Source of the DNA: a virus
Virus record (IMG/VR): IMGVR_UViG_3300031658_000084
Location: 1-27,754 of that record
DNA length: 27,754 bases
Direction: 5' to 3' (one strand)
Both the position numbers and the translations under genes were made by a program. Each line of letters starts with the position of its first letter. The stretch's first letter is position 1. Below the pieces are notes generated by a model. It was given only the letters and a program-made list of their open reading frames with translations, was not told where the DNA came from and ran no database searches. Below, piece after piece: positions 1-7,938 of this stretch.

Positions 1-282
1 GAGTTGCTCGACACGCCCGAGATTAACAAGGAGTTTGCCAGCCGCTACATGGAGGCGTTGCTGGTAGAATTTGATGGCAACGTGGATCAGGCCGTCGCGG
101 CCTATACTGCCGGCCCCGGCGCGGTAAAAAGGGGCGGCGGTAAATACGATAACCTACCGCACAACGACGACCGTCAATACGTCGACAGCGTCCGCCAGTA
201 TTATAATCAAGCGACCGGAGACAATTACCCCGTCACCATGTCCCCGCGTCCACAAATGCGTCCGAAGGGGCTACTCAACTAA
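1..282 (+). CDS. Lytic transglycosylase, C-terminal fragment (cut by window edge)
   Basis: The frame is open from base 1, so the gene begins upstream. The visible 93 residues contain the C-terminal signature of the SLT/lysozyme-like transglycosylase fold: an alanine-rich helix, then AAYTAGPGAV, close to the AAYNAGPGAV consensus of the family. The catalytic Glu should lie upstream of the window. In phages such domains cut peptidoglycan during DNA entry, often as part of an ejected internal virion protein, or act in lysis. Its place next to the long unknown gene and the portal, far from the holin/endolysin pair on the other strand, favours a virion-associated entry role (inference). The stop overlaps the next start as TAATG, so the two are probably translationally coupled. 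Confidence 0.75.
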   Translation, partial: ELLDTPEINKEFASRYMEALLVEFDGNVDQAVAAYTAGPGAVKRGGGKYDNLPHNDDRQYVDSVRQYYNQATGDNYPVTMSPRPQMRPKGLLN

Positions 283-1955
283 TGGCAGGCTACGAGCAAT
301 ACGTTCCGCCGGGCCTACGCGGCCCGCTTAAAGACATATTCGGCATGGCCAGAGTAGCCGGCGAGGGCGGAGCCGGCTTGCTGCGCTCTATCCAGCAGGA
401 TCCGCTGGCAGTTAATCAGGCCATCGGCGACAGCATGGTGGGCGGCATCCAGAGCGCGGTCGCAGACCCAGTCGGCACCGCTCGAGGCATAATCAGTGAC
501 GCCGCCGGCACAGTGCAGCGCGCAGTGACGAATACGGCGGTAGATTACCTGCCGGATGGTGTGACGCTTCAAAGCGCGACAACGGACCAGCTCACGGAAG
601 CCAACGACGCCCGCTACGCCGACATGGCATCCACATTTGCCATGGCTGTACCAGCGGCTAAGGGCGCCAAAGCCGTTGCGAGGGCTGCCGCAGACGTGGA
701 CTACGGCGGTTTAGCCGCCGACGCTACATACGCCGGCCGTTCAATTGCTCAGGGCGATGCCCAAGGTATTCTCGAGGCGTTCCAGCGTGGCGGGGAGGGT
801 AGAGATCTCAGCGCGGCGCGTGCAGGCGACAGATTTGAAGTAAAAGGCTCCGATTTTTTCGCACAGGCGCGGGATGGTGGCAAAGGGAAAGACCCCGCAC
901 TTTATACACCATTTTCCGGCATTAAAGCCGCTACTCCGCCTGCTTTATGGGTCGCTGCTGGTGAGCGGCAGGGTGGTCTGTTAGACGCAACAATGCTCGA
1001 CCCCTCTGACTTCAAAAACAAAAGAATGTATTTTGCCACCGGAGATCGCACGACAAACCAAGATCTTGTCCAAGAGGTCAACGATTATTTGTTGAGAAAC
1101 GGCGGTCAACAAACATACGGCGGCCCAAGATATATGGATCAAGTTGACCGAGGCGTTTGGGCATCAGAGGCAAACCCAATGAAGGCAAAGTCAAACGCAT
1201 GGATTGAGGCTAATAAGCGCAACGAAGATTACATCGCGGCCTATATGCCAATGGGCGAAAGGTCTGGCGATTTTTCCAAACATATGTCTGACGTATATGG
1301 CGGTATGATTGCCACTGGGGCCAATACGGCTCGTTGGACCCGTAACGTCGGAAAGATTGATGAAGCAATCGCCAAAAAATTTCCAAAGATTAAAGATCGA
1401 CCTAGTTTTAGCTCTCCAGCGTTTCCAGAATGGCTGTCTGGCCAAAAAGGCGGCGTTCGTGCGTCTTTGATAAAATTCTTTGACAGCAGCCAGATGCAAA
1501 AACTTGGCGTACCGGAGGTTGGCCCAGCTCGCTTTGCGATTACGCAGCCCGAGCTTATGTTGTCAGACACTGCAAGTGTCGGCTATCGGTTTGGAACTCC
1601 AAAGCGCGGCGCTGTCTCTGAAAGAACAGACCTTCACCCATCATATAACGCAGAACTCGCAATGGAGCCTGGAACGACAAGCTCAACACTTGGCTTTGAT
1701 CTACCGTGGCTTATTGGAGCGCGCGACAGCGCACTCCCGAAAGCCGCATCGTTTGCTAAAGAAAAAGGCATACTCGATCTCAAGGCAAAACCAAAAGACG
1801 TCAAGTCATATATGGGCAACCCGAATATAAACCAGCTAGTCGACGACCAATGGGTTGACGAAGCTAGTTTATATAAAGATATTTTAAATTCACAGGGTAA
1901 ACCCGCCGCTGATAAATATGTAATGGGCTTACTGCAATCGTATATGTCTAAGTGA
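282..1955 (+). CDS. Unknown large protein, possible internal virion protein
   Basis: 557 residues with no family I can name. The start ATG overlaps the preceding stop (TAATG). The N-terminal ~190 residues are rich in Ala and Gly with small amphipathic helices (IGDSMVGGIQSAVADPVG, AMAVPAAKGAKAVARAAADV), a composition common in phage ejection proteins. From about residue 190 the protein becomes more polar and aromatic (SNAWIEANKRNEDYIAAY, SGDFSKHMSDVYGGM) and the DNA becomes visibly less GC-rich, so the gene looks like two joined parts. Its position directly after a transglycosylase and before the portal suggests a co-packaged protein, but this is inference. It could instead carry an enzyme-like C-terminal domain. 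The last bases overlap the end of a small gene on the other strand. Confidence 0.6.
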   Translation: MAGYEQYVPPGLRGPLKDIFGMARVAGEGGAGLLRSIQQDPLAVNQAIGDSMVGGIQSAVADPVGTARGIISDAAGTVQRAVTNTAVDYLPDGVTLQSATTDQLTEANDARYADMASTFAMAVPAAKGAKAVARAAADVDYGGLAADATYAGRSIAQGDAQGILEAFQRGGEGRDLSAARAGDRFEVKGSDFFAQARDGGKGKDPALYTPFSGIKAATPPALWVAAGERQGGLLDATMLDPSDFKNKRMYFATGDRTTNQDLVQEVNDYLLRNGGQQTYGGPRYMDQVDRGVWASEANPMKAKSNAWIEANKRNEDYIAAYMPMGERSGDFSKHMSDVYGGMIATGANTARWTRNVGKIDEAIAKKFPKIKDRPSFSSPAFPEWLSGQKGGVRASLIKFFDSSQMQKLGVPEVGPARFAITQPELMLSDTASVGYRFGTPKRGAVSERTDLHPSYNAELAMEPGTTSSTLGFDLPWLIGARDSALPKAASFAKEKGILDLKAKPKDVKSYMGNPNINQLVDDQWVDEASLYKDILNSQGKPAADKYVMGLLQSYMSK

Positions 1956-2088
1956 TGATGTCTTTAACTTCATTTACCACTTCGTCAATCATCTCGACAA
2001 TTTCGTCTGGAAGATCCTCTTGGCTTTTCCATAGCATCATAACAACAGCCTCAACGCTGCGGCGTATGGCTTCTAATTCGCTTTCCAT
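1948..2088 (-). CDS. Small helical protein encoded antisense between virion genes
   Basis: 46 residues starting MESELEAIRRSVEAV and ending VNEVKDIIT. It is strongly acidic and predicted to be helical with a coiled-coil-like pattern. The start was chosen because a clear ribosome binding site (GGAGGG) lies seven bases upstream of this ATG. A longer reading from 2136 lacks this. A TATTAT box at 2112-2117 (read on the minus strand) could be its -10 element, and a TGTTAACA palindrome lies just upstream of that. It overlaps the end of the long unknown gene tail to tail by eight bases. It is the only minus-strand gene in the left 20 kb, so it has its own promoter or is a late-inserted moron. No family recognised. 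Confidence 0.6.
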   Translation of the reverse strand: MESELEAIRRSVEAVVMMLWKSQEDLPDEIVEMIDEVVNEVKDIIT

Positions 2089-2107
2089 GTGCACACCCTC
2101 CATTTTA

Positions 2108-2137
2108 GTGCATAATACAGATGAACTTGTTAACACA
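2108..2137 (-). promoter_or_regulatory. Candidate promoter/operator for the small antisense gene
   Basis: On the minus strand TATTAT (2112-2117) has the form of a -10 box, about 24 bases before the ATG at 2088. A perfect 8-bp palindrome, TGTTAACA, lies at 2128-2135, between the presumed -35 and -10 positions, where a repressor would block polymerase. The same palindrome occurs in the two other divergent control regions of the window. It also lies 33 bases before the portal start, so it might act on both sides. Promoter assignment is by eye only. Confidence 0.35.
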
Positions 2138-2168
2138 ACCGCAACCGCGTTGCAAGAAGGGCCACAAG

Positions 2169-4292
2169 ATGGACTATGAACTGAACGAAGTGGCCTCCGA
2201 GCTTGAGGCTGAACTGAACCCAGACGTCATGGACGACACGGAGTTGCAGGGCATTGTCGGAGGCCAAATCGACGACGCGATCGACTTCATTGACAACTGG
2301 GTCTCCCCGATCCGCGCCACGGCGACGCAATACTACCGGGGCGAGCCGTTTGGCGACGAGGAGCAGGGCCGCAGCCAGGTGGTCAGCATGGATGTACGGG
2401 ATACTGTACAGGCTATCATCCCATCTCTGATGCGAATGTTCCACGGATCTGATCGCACGGTCGAGTACGTCCCACAGAACGCTGAAGACGTGCCGGCGGC
2501 CAAGCAGGCCACGGAGTACGCGAATTACATCATCAACCGCGACAATCGCGGCTTTTTGGAGATGCACAGCGCATTCATGGACGCGCTGGTCCGCAAGGTC
2601 GGCATTCTCAAGTGCTACTGGGAAGACAAGACCGACTTCGAGACGATCGAATACACCGGCGTCGACGACAACGCCCTGGCGGCCCTGATGGCCGACCCCG
2701 ACGCGGAAATCGACATCGACGACAGCACGCCAGTCGGAGATCCGCAGATCGACCCCATGACTGGCCAGATTATCATGCCGCCCATGGTGCACGATCTGCG
2801 CGTCACCTACACCCGCCCAGACGGCCGCGTGAAGCTGGAGGCCCTCCCGCCGGAGGAGTTTTTGATTTCGCGTGACGCAAAGTCCGTGGAGGACGCCGAC
2901 TACTGCGCGCACCGCCGCATTGTGACCGTGTCCGAGCTGGTGGCGATGGGCTACGACTACGACGAGGTCTATAAGATGTCGTCATCCAACGACGACATGG
3001 ACACCAACGTCGAGCGCAACACGCGCAACCCGGCTCTGTCCAGCGACATGAACTCCCGCAGCGACCCCGCCATGCGCAAGGTGCTGTACGTTGAGAACTA
3101 CATCCGCGTAGACTACGACGGAGACGGCATCGCCGAACTGCGCAAGATCTGCACCGGCGGAGACGGCAACAAGATCCTTAACAACGAGCCCTGCGCCATG
3201 GCGCCGTTCGCCACTATGTGCCCAGATCCAGAGCCGCACGACTTCTTCGGGATGAGCGTCGCGGACACCGTGATGGACATCCAGCGGATCAAGTCCGTCG
3301 TGATGCGCAACTCTCTGGACAGCCTAAGCCTCAGTATTCACCCAAGAATTTCTGTTGTCGAGGGGATGGTGAACATGGATGACGCCATGAACACAGAAAT
3401 GGGTTCAATCGTCCGCCAGCGGGCGCCGGGCAGCATCCAACAGCTTACCGTTCCATTTGTGGGCCAGCAGGCGTTTCCGGTCTTGCAGTACATGGACGAA
3501 GTCAAGGAGGCCCGCACCGGCATCTCCAAGGCGTCCATGGGCCTCGACGCCGGCGCACTTCAGTCAAGCACTGCAACGGCCGTGGCAGCCACGGTAAGCT
3601 CCGCACAGCAGCACATTGAGATGATAGCTCGTGTATTCGCTGAGACGGGCATAAAACGACTGTACGAGCTTGTATTATACAACATCACCACGCACCAAGA
3701 TAAGGCGCGCATGGTCCGCTTGAACAACGATTTCGTGGAAATGGACCCACGGGTCTGGAACGCGAATATGGACGTCTCAATCAACGTGGCGCTCGGGCGT
3801 GGATCTGACACCGAGCGTATGATGATGCTGCGCCAGATCGGAGAGATGCAGAAGGAGGCGATGTCGACAATGGGGCCACAGAACCCGCTGACCGACATCT
3901 CTAAGCTGAGCAACACGCTGAAGGAGATGACGTCTCTGGCCGGCTTCAAGGACACCTCGCAGTTCTGGAGCGACCCGGAGAAATTCCAGCCTCCGCCGCC
4001 TGACAACAAGCCAGACATCAACGAGCAACTTATCCAAGTGCAGATCCAGCAAATTCAAGCGGACATGCAGAAGAAGGCAGCCGAGCTACAACTGAAGCGC
4101 GAGCAGATGATTATGGAAGACGACCGCAAGCGCGACGAGCTGGAAGCTGACATCCGCGTCAAGGCCGAGGAGCTGAAGGCGAAATATGGCACGCAGCTTG
4201 ACGTAGCACAGATCAGGGCAGACATGGCTATCAATCGCGAAGTGATGAAGGCGCAGGCAGACATAATTACGGAGGCCGCGCGTGAAGACTAA
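2169..4292 (+). CDS. Portal protein
   Basis: 707 residues from the ATG at 2169, chosen because GAAGGG lies seven bases upstream; an in-frame ATG at 2121 has no comparable site. The protein forms the dodecameric ring at one capsid vertex through which DNA is packaged and ejected. Seen: an N-terminal segment with the pattern of podovirus portals (WVSPIRATATQYYRGEPFG, then a long helix around DTVQAIIPSLMRMFHGSD), a clip/stem region around GISKASMGLDAGALQSSTAT, and a long charged C-terminal coiled coil (roughly residues 615-700, rich in Gln, Lys, Glu) like the barrel tails of P22-type portals. Position before the scaffold and capsid genes fits. Its 3' end overlaps the next gene by eleven bases. 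Confidence 0.9.
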   Translation: MDYELNEVASELEAELNPDVMDDTELQGIVGGQIDDAIDFIDNWVSPIRATATQYYRGEPFGDEEQGRSQVVSMDVRDTVQAIIPSLMRMFHGSDRTVEYVPQNAEDVPAAKQATEYANYIINRDNRGFLEMHSAFMDALVRKVGILKCYWEDKTDFETIEYTGVDDNALAALMADPDAEIDIDDSTPVGDPQIDPMTGQIIMPPMVHDLRVTYTRPDGRVKLEALPPEEFLISRDAKSVEDADYCAHRRIVTVSELVAMGYDYDEVYKMSSSNDDMDTNVERNTRNPALSSDMNSRSDPAMRKVLYVENYIRVDYDGDGIAELRKICTGGDGNKILNNEPCAMAPFATMCPDPEPHDFFGMSVADTVMDIQRIKSVVMRNSLDSLSLSIHPRISVVEGMVNMDDAMNTEMGSIVRQRAPGSIQQLTVPFVGQQAFPVLQYMDEVKEARTGISKASMGLDAGALQSSTATAVAATVSSAQQHIEMIARVFAETGIKRLYELVLYNITTHQDKARMVRLNNDFVEMDPRVWNANMDVSINVALGRGSDTERMMMLRQIGEMQKEAMSTMGPQNPLTDISKLSNTLKEMTSLAGFKDTSQFWSDPEKFQPPPPDNKPDINEQLIQVQIQQIQADMQKKAAELQLKREQMIMEDDRKRDELEADIRVKAEELKAKYGTQLDVAQIRADMAINREVMKAQADIITEAARED

Positions 4293-4527
4293 GCAGCAAA
4301 TCATCACCGACGGCAATCAGGCGGAGCGTCTGCTCGCTGACACAGATTTGCTTCGGTTTCTTGAGGAGATCGAGGCGGATTGTTGGTCGCAGTTCAAGGC
4401 AACTGGCACCAGCGACACCGACGGCCGTGAGGCTGTTTACATGAGGCTTCGGGGAGTTGACCTGGTTCGCCAGTCTCTCCGTGGGATGGTTGATAACGCT
4501 ACTATTGAAATTAAGAGACAAAAGTAG
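4282..4527 (+). CDS. Small helical head-module protein of unknown function
   Basis: 81 residues with a GTG start inside the last codons of the portal gene, preceded by GGAGG at 4271-4275. The protein is mostly helical: an N-terminal helix with ERLLADTDLLRFLEEIEAD, a Trp-containing linker, DTDGREAVYMRLRGVDLV, then another helix. Short proteins of this shape (a first helix, a W..F.......D....RE..Y..L pattern, then a final helix) are often found between portal and scaffold genes in short-tailed phages and usually have no assigned function. Overlap with the portal suggests translational coupling and a role in head assembly or packaging (inference). Confidence 0.7.
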   Translation: MKTKQQIITDGNQAERLLADTDLLRFLEEIEADCWSQFKATGTSDTDGREAVYMRLRGVDLVRQSLRGMVDNATIEIKRQK

Positions 4528-4546
4528 CATAATAGAGGAATAAGAG

Positions 4547-5566
4547 ATGTCAGATAACAGCACCCCGCAAGGGACTGACCTGTACAGCGCTCAGAATGCA
4601 ATCAGAAGTATGCTTACGCCCCAAGAGGATAACGTAGCGACCGAAGATGCGCTTGAGGCCAACGCCACGCAAGTGGAGGAAGCCGAAATGCTGGACGACC
4701 AAGAGGACGGGTATGAGGCGCAAGCTGATAACTCTGCCGTTGAGGGGTCTGAGAGCGATCTGGACGACGATGAAGACGATGACGGCGACGGATATGGAAC
4801 CCTCGATTTATCCACGACCATAGAGGTCGACGGTGAGGAGAAAACCATTGAAGAGTTGCGCAGCGGATTTCTTCGGCAGAAGGACTACACGCGAAAAACT
4901 CAAGAACTCGCCGAGGGCCGCAAGGCTCAAGAACATGAGTTCCAGGAGATGCAGCGTGAACGTGCTGAATATGCGCAACTACTGCCAGCAATGGCGGAGC
5001 GCATTAAACAGACAGCAGAACAGGAGCCGGACTGGGATACTCTGTATGATGCAGACCCCGTAATGGCAGCGAAGGCAGAACGTCAGTGGCGGAAACAGCA
5101 AGAGGCCCGCGTGGGTCAACTGCAAGCCGTCCAAGCTGAACAGCAGCGGATGCAGCAAATTGCGCAGAACAAGCAGCAAGAAATGCAGCAAAGCTACCTG
5201 GAGCAGCAGCGCCATGTCTTGCCTGATATTATCCCTGAGTGGCGTGACAACAAAGTCGCCGCCAAGGAAGCAACCCAGATACGGGACTTCCTGCTTAACG
5301 AGGGGTTTACCGAGCAAGACGTAAGCGGAATGTCGAATGCAACGCTTGTGAAATTAGCGAGGAAAGCGATGTTATATGATCGTGGAGAAACGCGCGCCAA
5401 CGAGGTTAAAGCTAAACCTATGAAATCGCGCACCAAGACATTGAAGTCGGGTTCACGCCAGTCACAGCCTAAACGTGTCTCTTCAGTACAAGAAGCGCAA
5501 AACCGCGCACGTAAAACTGGCAGCGTCAACGATGCCGCAGCCGCAATCAAAGCTATATTGCTATAG
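4547..5566 (+). CDS. Capsid scaffolding protein
   Basis: 339 residues, start supported by AGAGGAATAAG upstream. Scaffolds guide coat protein into a closed procapsid and leave before DNA is packaged. Seen: a very acidic N-terminal region with a run of Asp/Glu around residues 65-78, a short EVDGEEKTIEELRSGFLRQ segment near residues 93-112, a long Gln/Glu/Ala/Arg coiled coil (about 115-230), and a basic C-terminal tail (KAKPMKSRTKTLKSGSRQ) ending in a helix AAAAIKAILL, as expected for a coat-binding tail. Placement directly before the capsid gene is typical. No sequence-specific catalytic motif is needed or seen, so the call rests on composition and order. Confidence 0.85.
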   Translation: MSDNSTPQGTDLYSAQNAIRSMLTPQEDNVATEDALEANATQVEEAEMLDDQEDGYEAQADNSAVEGSESDLDDDEDDDGDGYGTLDLSTTIEVDGEEKTIEELRSGFLRQKDYTRKTQELAEGRKAQEHEFQEMQRERAEYAQLLPAMAERIKQTAEQEPDWDTLYDADPVMAAKAERQWRKQQEARVGQLQAVQAEQQRMQQIAQNKQQEMQQSYLEQQRHVLPDIIPEWRDNKVAAKEATQIRDFLLNEGFTEQDVSGMSNATLVKLARKAMLYDRGETRANEVKAKPMKSRTKTLKSGSRQSQPKRVSSVQEAQNRARKTGSVNDAAAAIKAILL

Positions 5567-5578
5567 GAGCATAATACT

Positions 5579-6535
5579 ATGACTATCATTGCAAACACCT
5601 TTACGTCGTTTGACGCTAAGGGCATTCGTGAGTCACTCGCGAATGTGATCTCAAATATCGCGCCTGACGAAGTGCCCTTCACTTCTAACGTCGGCGCAGA
5701 AAACGTGTCCAACACATTCTTTGAATGGCAGACAGACAGCCTGTCAGACGTAGTTGTCACGCCAATAATCGACGGCGACGACGTTGCATCATTCGACGCG
5801 ACAACCCCGACTGTTCGCATCGGTAACTACACACAAATCCGCCGCCGGACTATGATCGTCGCGGACAACCTCGAGTTCCAAGATTTGGCCGGCCGAAATA
5901 ATGAGATAGCCTACCAACTCGCAAAGCGCGGCCGCGAAGTCCGTCGCGATTTAGAGACAATCTACACTGGAAACACAGCTCGCTCTGCCGGCTCTTCTAG
6001 TGCTGGTCGTGTGACTGCTGGACTGGGCGCGTGGGTATCAACCAACGTCAACAAAGCCGGAGACGGCACCAACCCAACCGCAGCCGACGGTTCCGACGCT
6101 CGTAACGACGGCACGCAGCGTGACTTCACAGAGCCAATGCTCAAGGACGTGATGCAGAAGGCATACACATCCGGCGGCAACCCATCCATCCTGATGGTCG
6201 GCCCTTACAATAAGACAGTCGTGTCCGGCTTCGCCGGCATTGCCGCCCAGCGCTACCAGGCGCCATCAGATGGCCCAACAACCATCATCGGTGCCGCTGA
6301 CGTGTATCTGAGCGATTTTGGCTCATTGACTGTTGTGCCTAACCGCTTCAGCCGCGAGCGTGACGCATGGTGCCTCGATCCTGAGTACGCATCAGTCGCG
6401 ACACTGCGACCTATACAGGCCGTGGATCTTGCCAAAACCGGTGACGCCGACAAAAAAATGTTAATTTGCGAGACCGGCGTGAAAATGTCTAATGAGGCCG
6501 CTCACGGTTTGATTGCTGACTTGAACGTAAGCTAA
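5579..6535 (+). CDS. Major capsid protein, SU10/DUF5309-like
   Basis: 318 residues starting MTIIANTFTSFDAKG, preceded by TAGGAGCATAATACT. This is the HK97-fold coat subunit that builds the icosahedral head. The N-terminal pattern (GIRESLANVISNIAPDEVPF, then NTFFEWQTDSL), the RRTMIVADNLEFQDLAGR stretch with EIAYQLAKRGREVRRDLE, and the ILMVGPYNKTVVSGF segment match what I know of the SU10-type major capsid family (DUF5309). Length is normal for the family. It lies directly after the scaffold and is followed by a strong hairpin, consistent with high expression and a processed or terminated transcript. Confidence 0.9.
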   Translation: MTIIANTFTSFDAKGIRESLANVISNIAPDEVPFTSNVGAENVSNTFFEWQTDSLSDVVVTPIIDGDDVASFDATTPTVRIGNYTQIRRRTMIVADNLEFQDLAGRNNEIAYQLAKRGREVRRDLETIYTGNTARSAGSSSAGRVTAGLGAWVSTNVNKAGDGTNPTAADGSDARNDGTQRDFTEPMLKDVMQKAYTSGGNPSILMVGPYNKTVVSGFAGIAAQRYQAPSDGPTTIIGAADVYLSDFGSLTVVPNRFSRERDAWCLDPEYASVATLRPIQAVDLAKTGDADKKMLICETGVKMSNEAAHGLIADLNVS

Positions 6536-6541
6536 AACGGT

Positions 6542-6561
6542 GGGGCGGCTTCGGTCGCCCC
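6542..6561 (+). terminator. GC-rich hairpin after the capsid gene
   Basis: An 8-bp stem (GGGGCGGC/GTCGCCCC, with one G-T pair) closes a TTCG tetraloop just after the capsid stop codon. Only a short ATTTACT follows, so it is a weak intrinsic terminator by the poly-T rule. It may give partial termination or protect the 3' end of the capsid mRNA, raising coat protein relative to the downstream tail genes. Confidence 0.65.
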
Positions 6562-6582
6562 ATTTACTATTGGAGGGTAAAA

Positions 6583-6882
6583 ATGAAGAGACTTTTCAGC
6601 CGAGACGATGCAACCGGGATCACTAGGTTTTGGCACGTCATGGGTAACGGCGAATTTGTCGTGGAGACGGTTCAAGATGCCACTAAAATCGTCGAGGCAA
6701 ACAAGCGGTCATACAACGATGTGTCGGGAAAATACGGCGACCAGCCAAAGGTGGCTTCCATCCCGCTTTCCGTGTATTATGAGCTAAAGAAGCAAGGCAT
6801 CGCAGACGATCCGAAAGCCCTCAAGAAGTGGCTTAACCAACCGGAGAACCGAGCGTTTCGCACCCGAGAAGGTACACTTTAA
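6583..6882 (+). CDS. Conserved small virion-module protein, function unknown
   Basis: 99 residues, start supported by TGGAGGGTAAAA. Seen: MKRLFSRDDATGITRFWHV, a short beta-rich start, then ETVQDATKIVEANKRSYND, and a C-terminal part with SIPLSVYYELKKQGI and a helix LKKWLNQPENRAFRTREG. I recall similar roughly 100-residue proteins directly after the coat gene in marine short-tailed phages, without a known role. It shares a one-base overlap (TAATG) with the adaptor gene, so a head-completion or packaging role is plausible, but this is inference from context. Confidence 0.75.
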   Translation: MKRLFSRDDATGITRFWHVMGNGEFVVETVQDATKIVEANKRSYNDVSGKYGDQPKVASIPLSVYYELKKQGIADDPKALKKWLNQPENRAFRTREGTL

Positions 6883-7502
6883 TGGCGATTACAACGTATG
6901 ACGAGCTAAAGGCATCAATCGCGACCTGGCTTAACCGTGACGATCTGACCGCAGTCATCCCTGACTTCATCACGCTGGCTGAGAGCAGCATCAATCGAGA
7001 CTTGCGACACTACAAGATGGTGCAGCGTTCAGATGCCACACTCGACAGCCGCTACATACAGACGCCGGAGGACTGGCTGGAGACTTTGCGTTTCAGCATT
7101 ACATCGGGCACCACGTTCCGAATTGAGCCCACGTCAATCGACGACTTGGTGCAGCTGCGAGCCGCCGCAAATAACATAAGTGGTCGCCCGCGCTTCTACG
7201 CAAACGCCGGCAACGAGCTCGAGGTATTCCCGACGCCGGACGCCGAATATACAATGCAGCTTATGTATTACGGAAAGACGCCGGAGCTGAGCGGCACAAA
7301 CACATATAACTGGCTTTTGCAGGACGCCCCCGACGCCTATCTATACGGCGCGCTGGTCCAGTCCGCCCCGTATCTAAACGATGACGCCAGGACATCGGTG
7401 TGGGCCTCGCTATACTCAAACGCAATACAATCACTTCAGAGGTCGTCTGACGAGACCCGTTTCGCGCGGTCTGGTCTACGGATGCGCGCCTCTGGCTATT
7501 AA
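6882..7502 (+). CDS. Head-tail adaptor (SU10/gp6-type connector)
   Basis: 206 residues. Adaptors of this type sit under the portal ring as a dodecamer and join it to the tail nozzle. Seen: TYDELKASIATWLNRDDL, then a helical block IPDFITLAESSINRDLRHY, a beta-rich centre (LPT/EVFPTPDAEYTMQLMYYG), and a C-terminal helical part with NWLLQDAPDAYLYGALVQSA and a final helix SNAIQSLQRSSDETR. This order (helices, beta domain, YLYGAL helix, terminal helix) is the pattern of SU10-like adaptor proteins. The start overlaps the stop of the preceding gene, and length is usual for the family. Confidence 0.8.
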   Translation: MAITTYDELKASIATWLNRDDLTAVIPDFITLAESSINRDLRHYKMVQRSDATLDSRYIQTPEDWLETLRFSITSGTTFRIEPTSIDDLVQLRAAANNISGRPRFYANAGNELEVFPTPDAEYTMQLMYYGKTPELSGTNTYNWLLQDAPDAYLYGALVQSAPYLNDDARTSVWASLYSNAIQSLQRSSDETRFARSGLRMRASGY

Positions 7503-7551
7503 AACCACATTGGTGTATGATCGCGCCAGATATATCTAACAGGAGAAATCC
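7503..7551 (+). promoter_or_regulatory. Short gap with a possible promoter
   Basis: The 49-base gap holds TATGAT (7516-7521) within GTGTATGATCGCG (7513-7525) and the ribosome binding site AGGAG (7541-7545) of the next gene. A nearly identical 13-mer, GTGTATAATCGCG, lies at 8430-8442 inside a downstream gene. No good -35 box is visible, so a promoter is only a weak suggestion. Confidence 0.2.
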
Positions 7552-7938
7552 ATGTCACTGACTAATCCATTCGAGACGCACACGCTCAAATACCTACTCA
7601 CCACAGGCAGCGTGACCCGTCCGACGACTTGGTACATCGGCCTATTCACGTCTGACCCCACCGACACCGGAGTTGCTGGCACTGAAGTGTCTGGCTTTTC
7701 ATACGCCCGAACCGCTGTAACATTTAGCGTCACTGCCGACGTTGCATCCAACACTGCCGGCGTTGAGTTCCCTGCGGCATCCGGCGGCAACTGGGGCACG
7801 ATCGGATGGATCGGCGTCATGGACGCGGCCTCCGGCGGCAACATGATTATTCACTCTGCGCTTACGACGGCCAAGGCGATTAACGCCGGAGACGTGTTCC
7901 GTATCCCAACGGGCGACCTAGACATCACGGCCAGCTAA
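7552..7938 (+). CDS. Tail-associated beta protein, Gp80-like
   Basis: 128 residues, start preceded by AGGAGAAATCC. The sequence opens with TNPFETHTLKYLLTTGSV and WYIGLFTSDPTD, then alternates short beta strands with Gly/Thr/Ala turns (SGFSYARTAVTFSV, GGNWGTIGWIGVMD). This WYIGLFTSDP pattern is familiar from small phage tail or fibre-associated proteins (Gp80-type). No membrane segment or catalytic motif. It begins a run of small beta-rich tail-associated genes joined by one-base overlaps; the exact place in the virion is not known to me. Confidence 0.65.
   Translation: MSLTNPFETHTLKYLLTTGSVTRPTTWYIGLFTSDPTDTGVAGTEVSGFSYARTAVTFSVTADVASNTAGVEFPAASGGNWGTIGWIGVMDAASGGNMIIHSALTTAKAINAGDVFRIPTGDLDITAS

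Noticed and set aside
1952-2179. A plus-strand reading frame across the gap before the portal
   Set aside because: It is the shadow of the minus-strand small gene. It lacks a good ribosome binding site and its composition (runs of Thr, Ser, Ile) is that of an antisense frame.
2130-2912. A 260-codon minus-strand frame opposite the portal gene
   Set aside because: It mirrors the strongly biased codons of the portal gene, has no upstream ribosome binding site, and reads as His/Val/Arg-rich shadow sequence.
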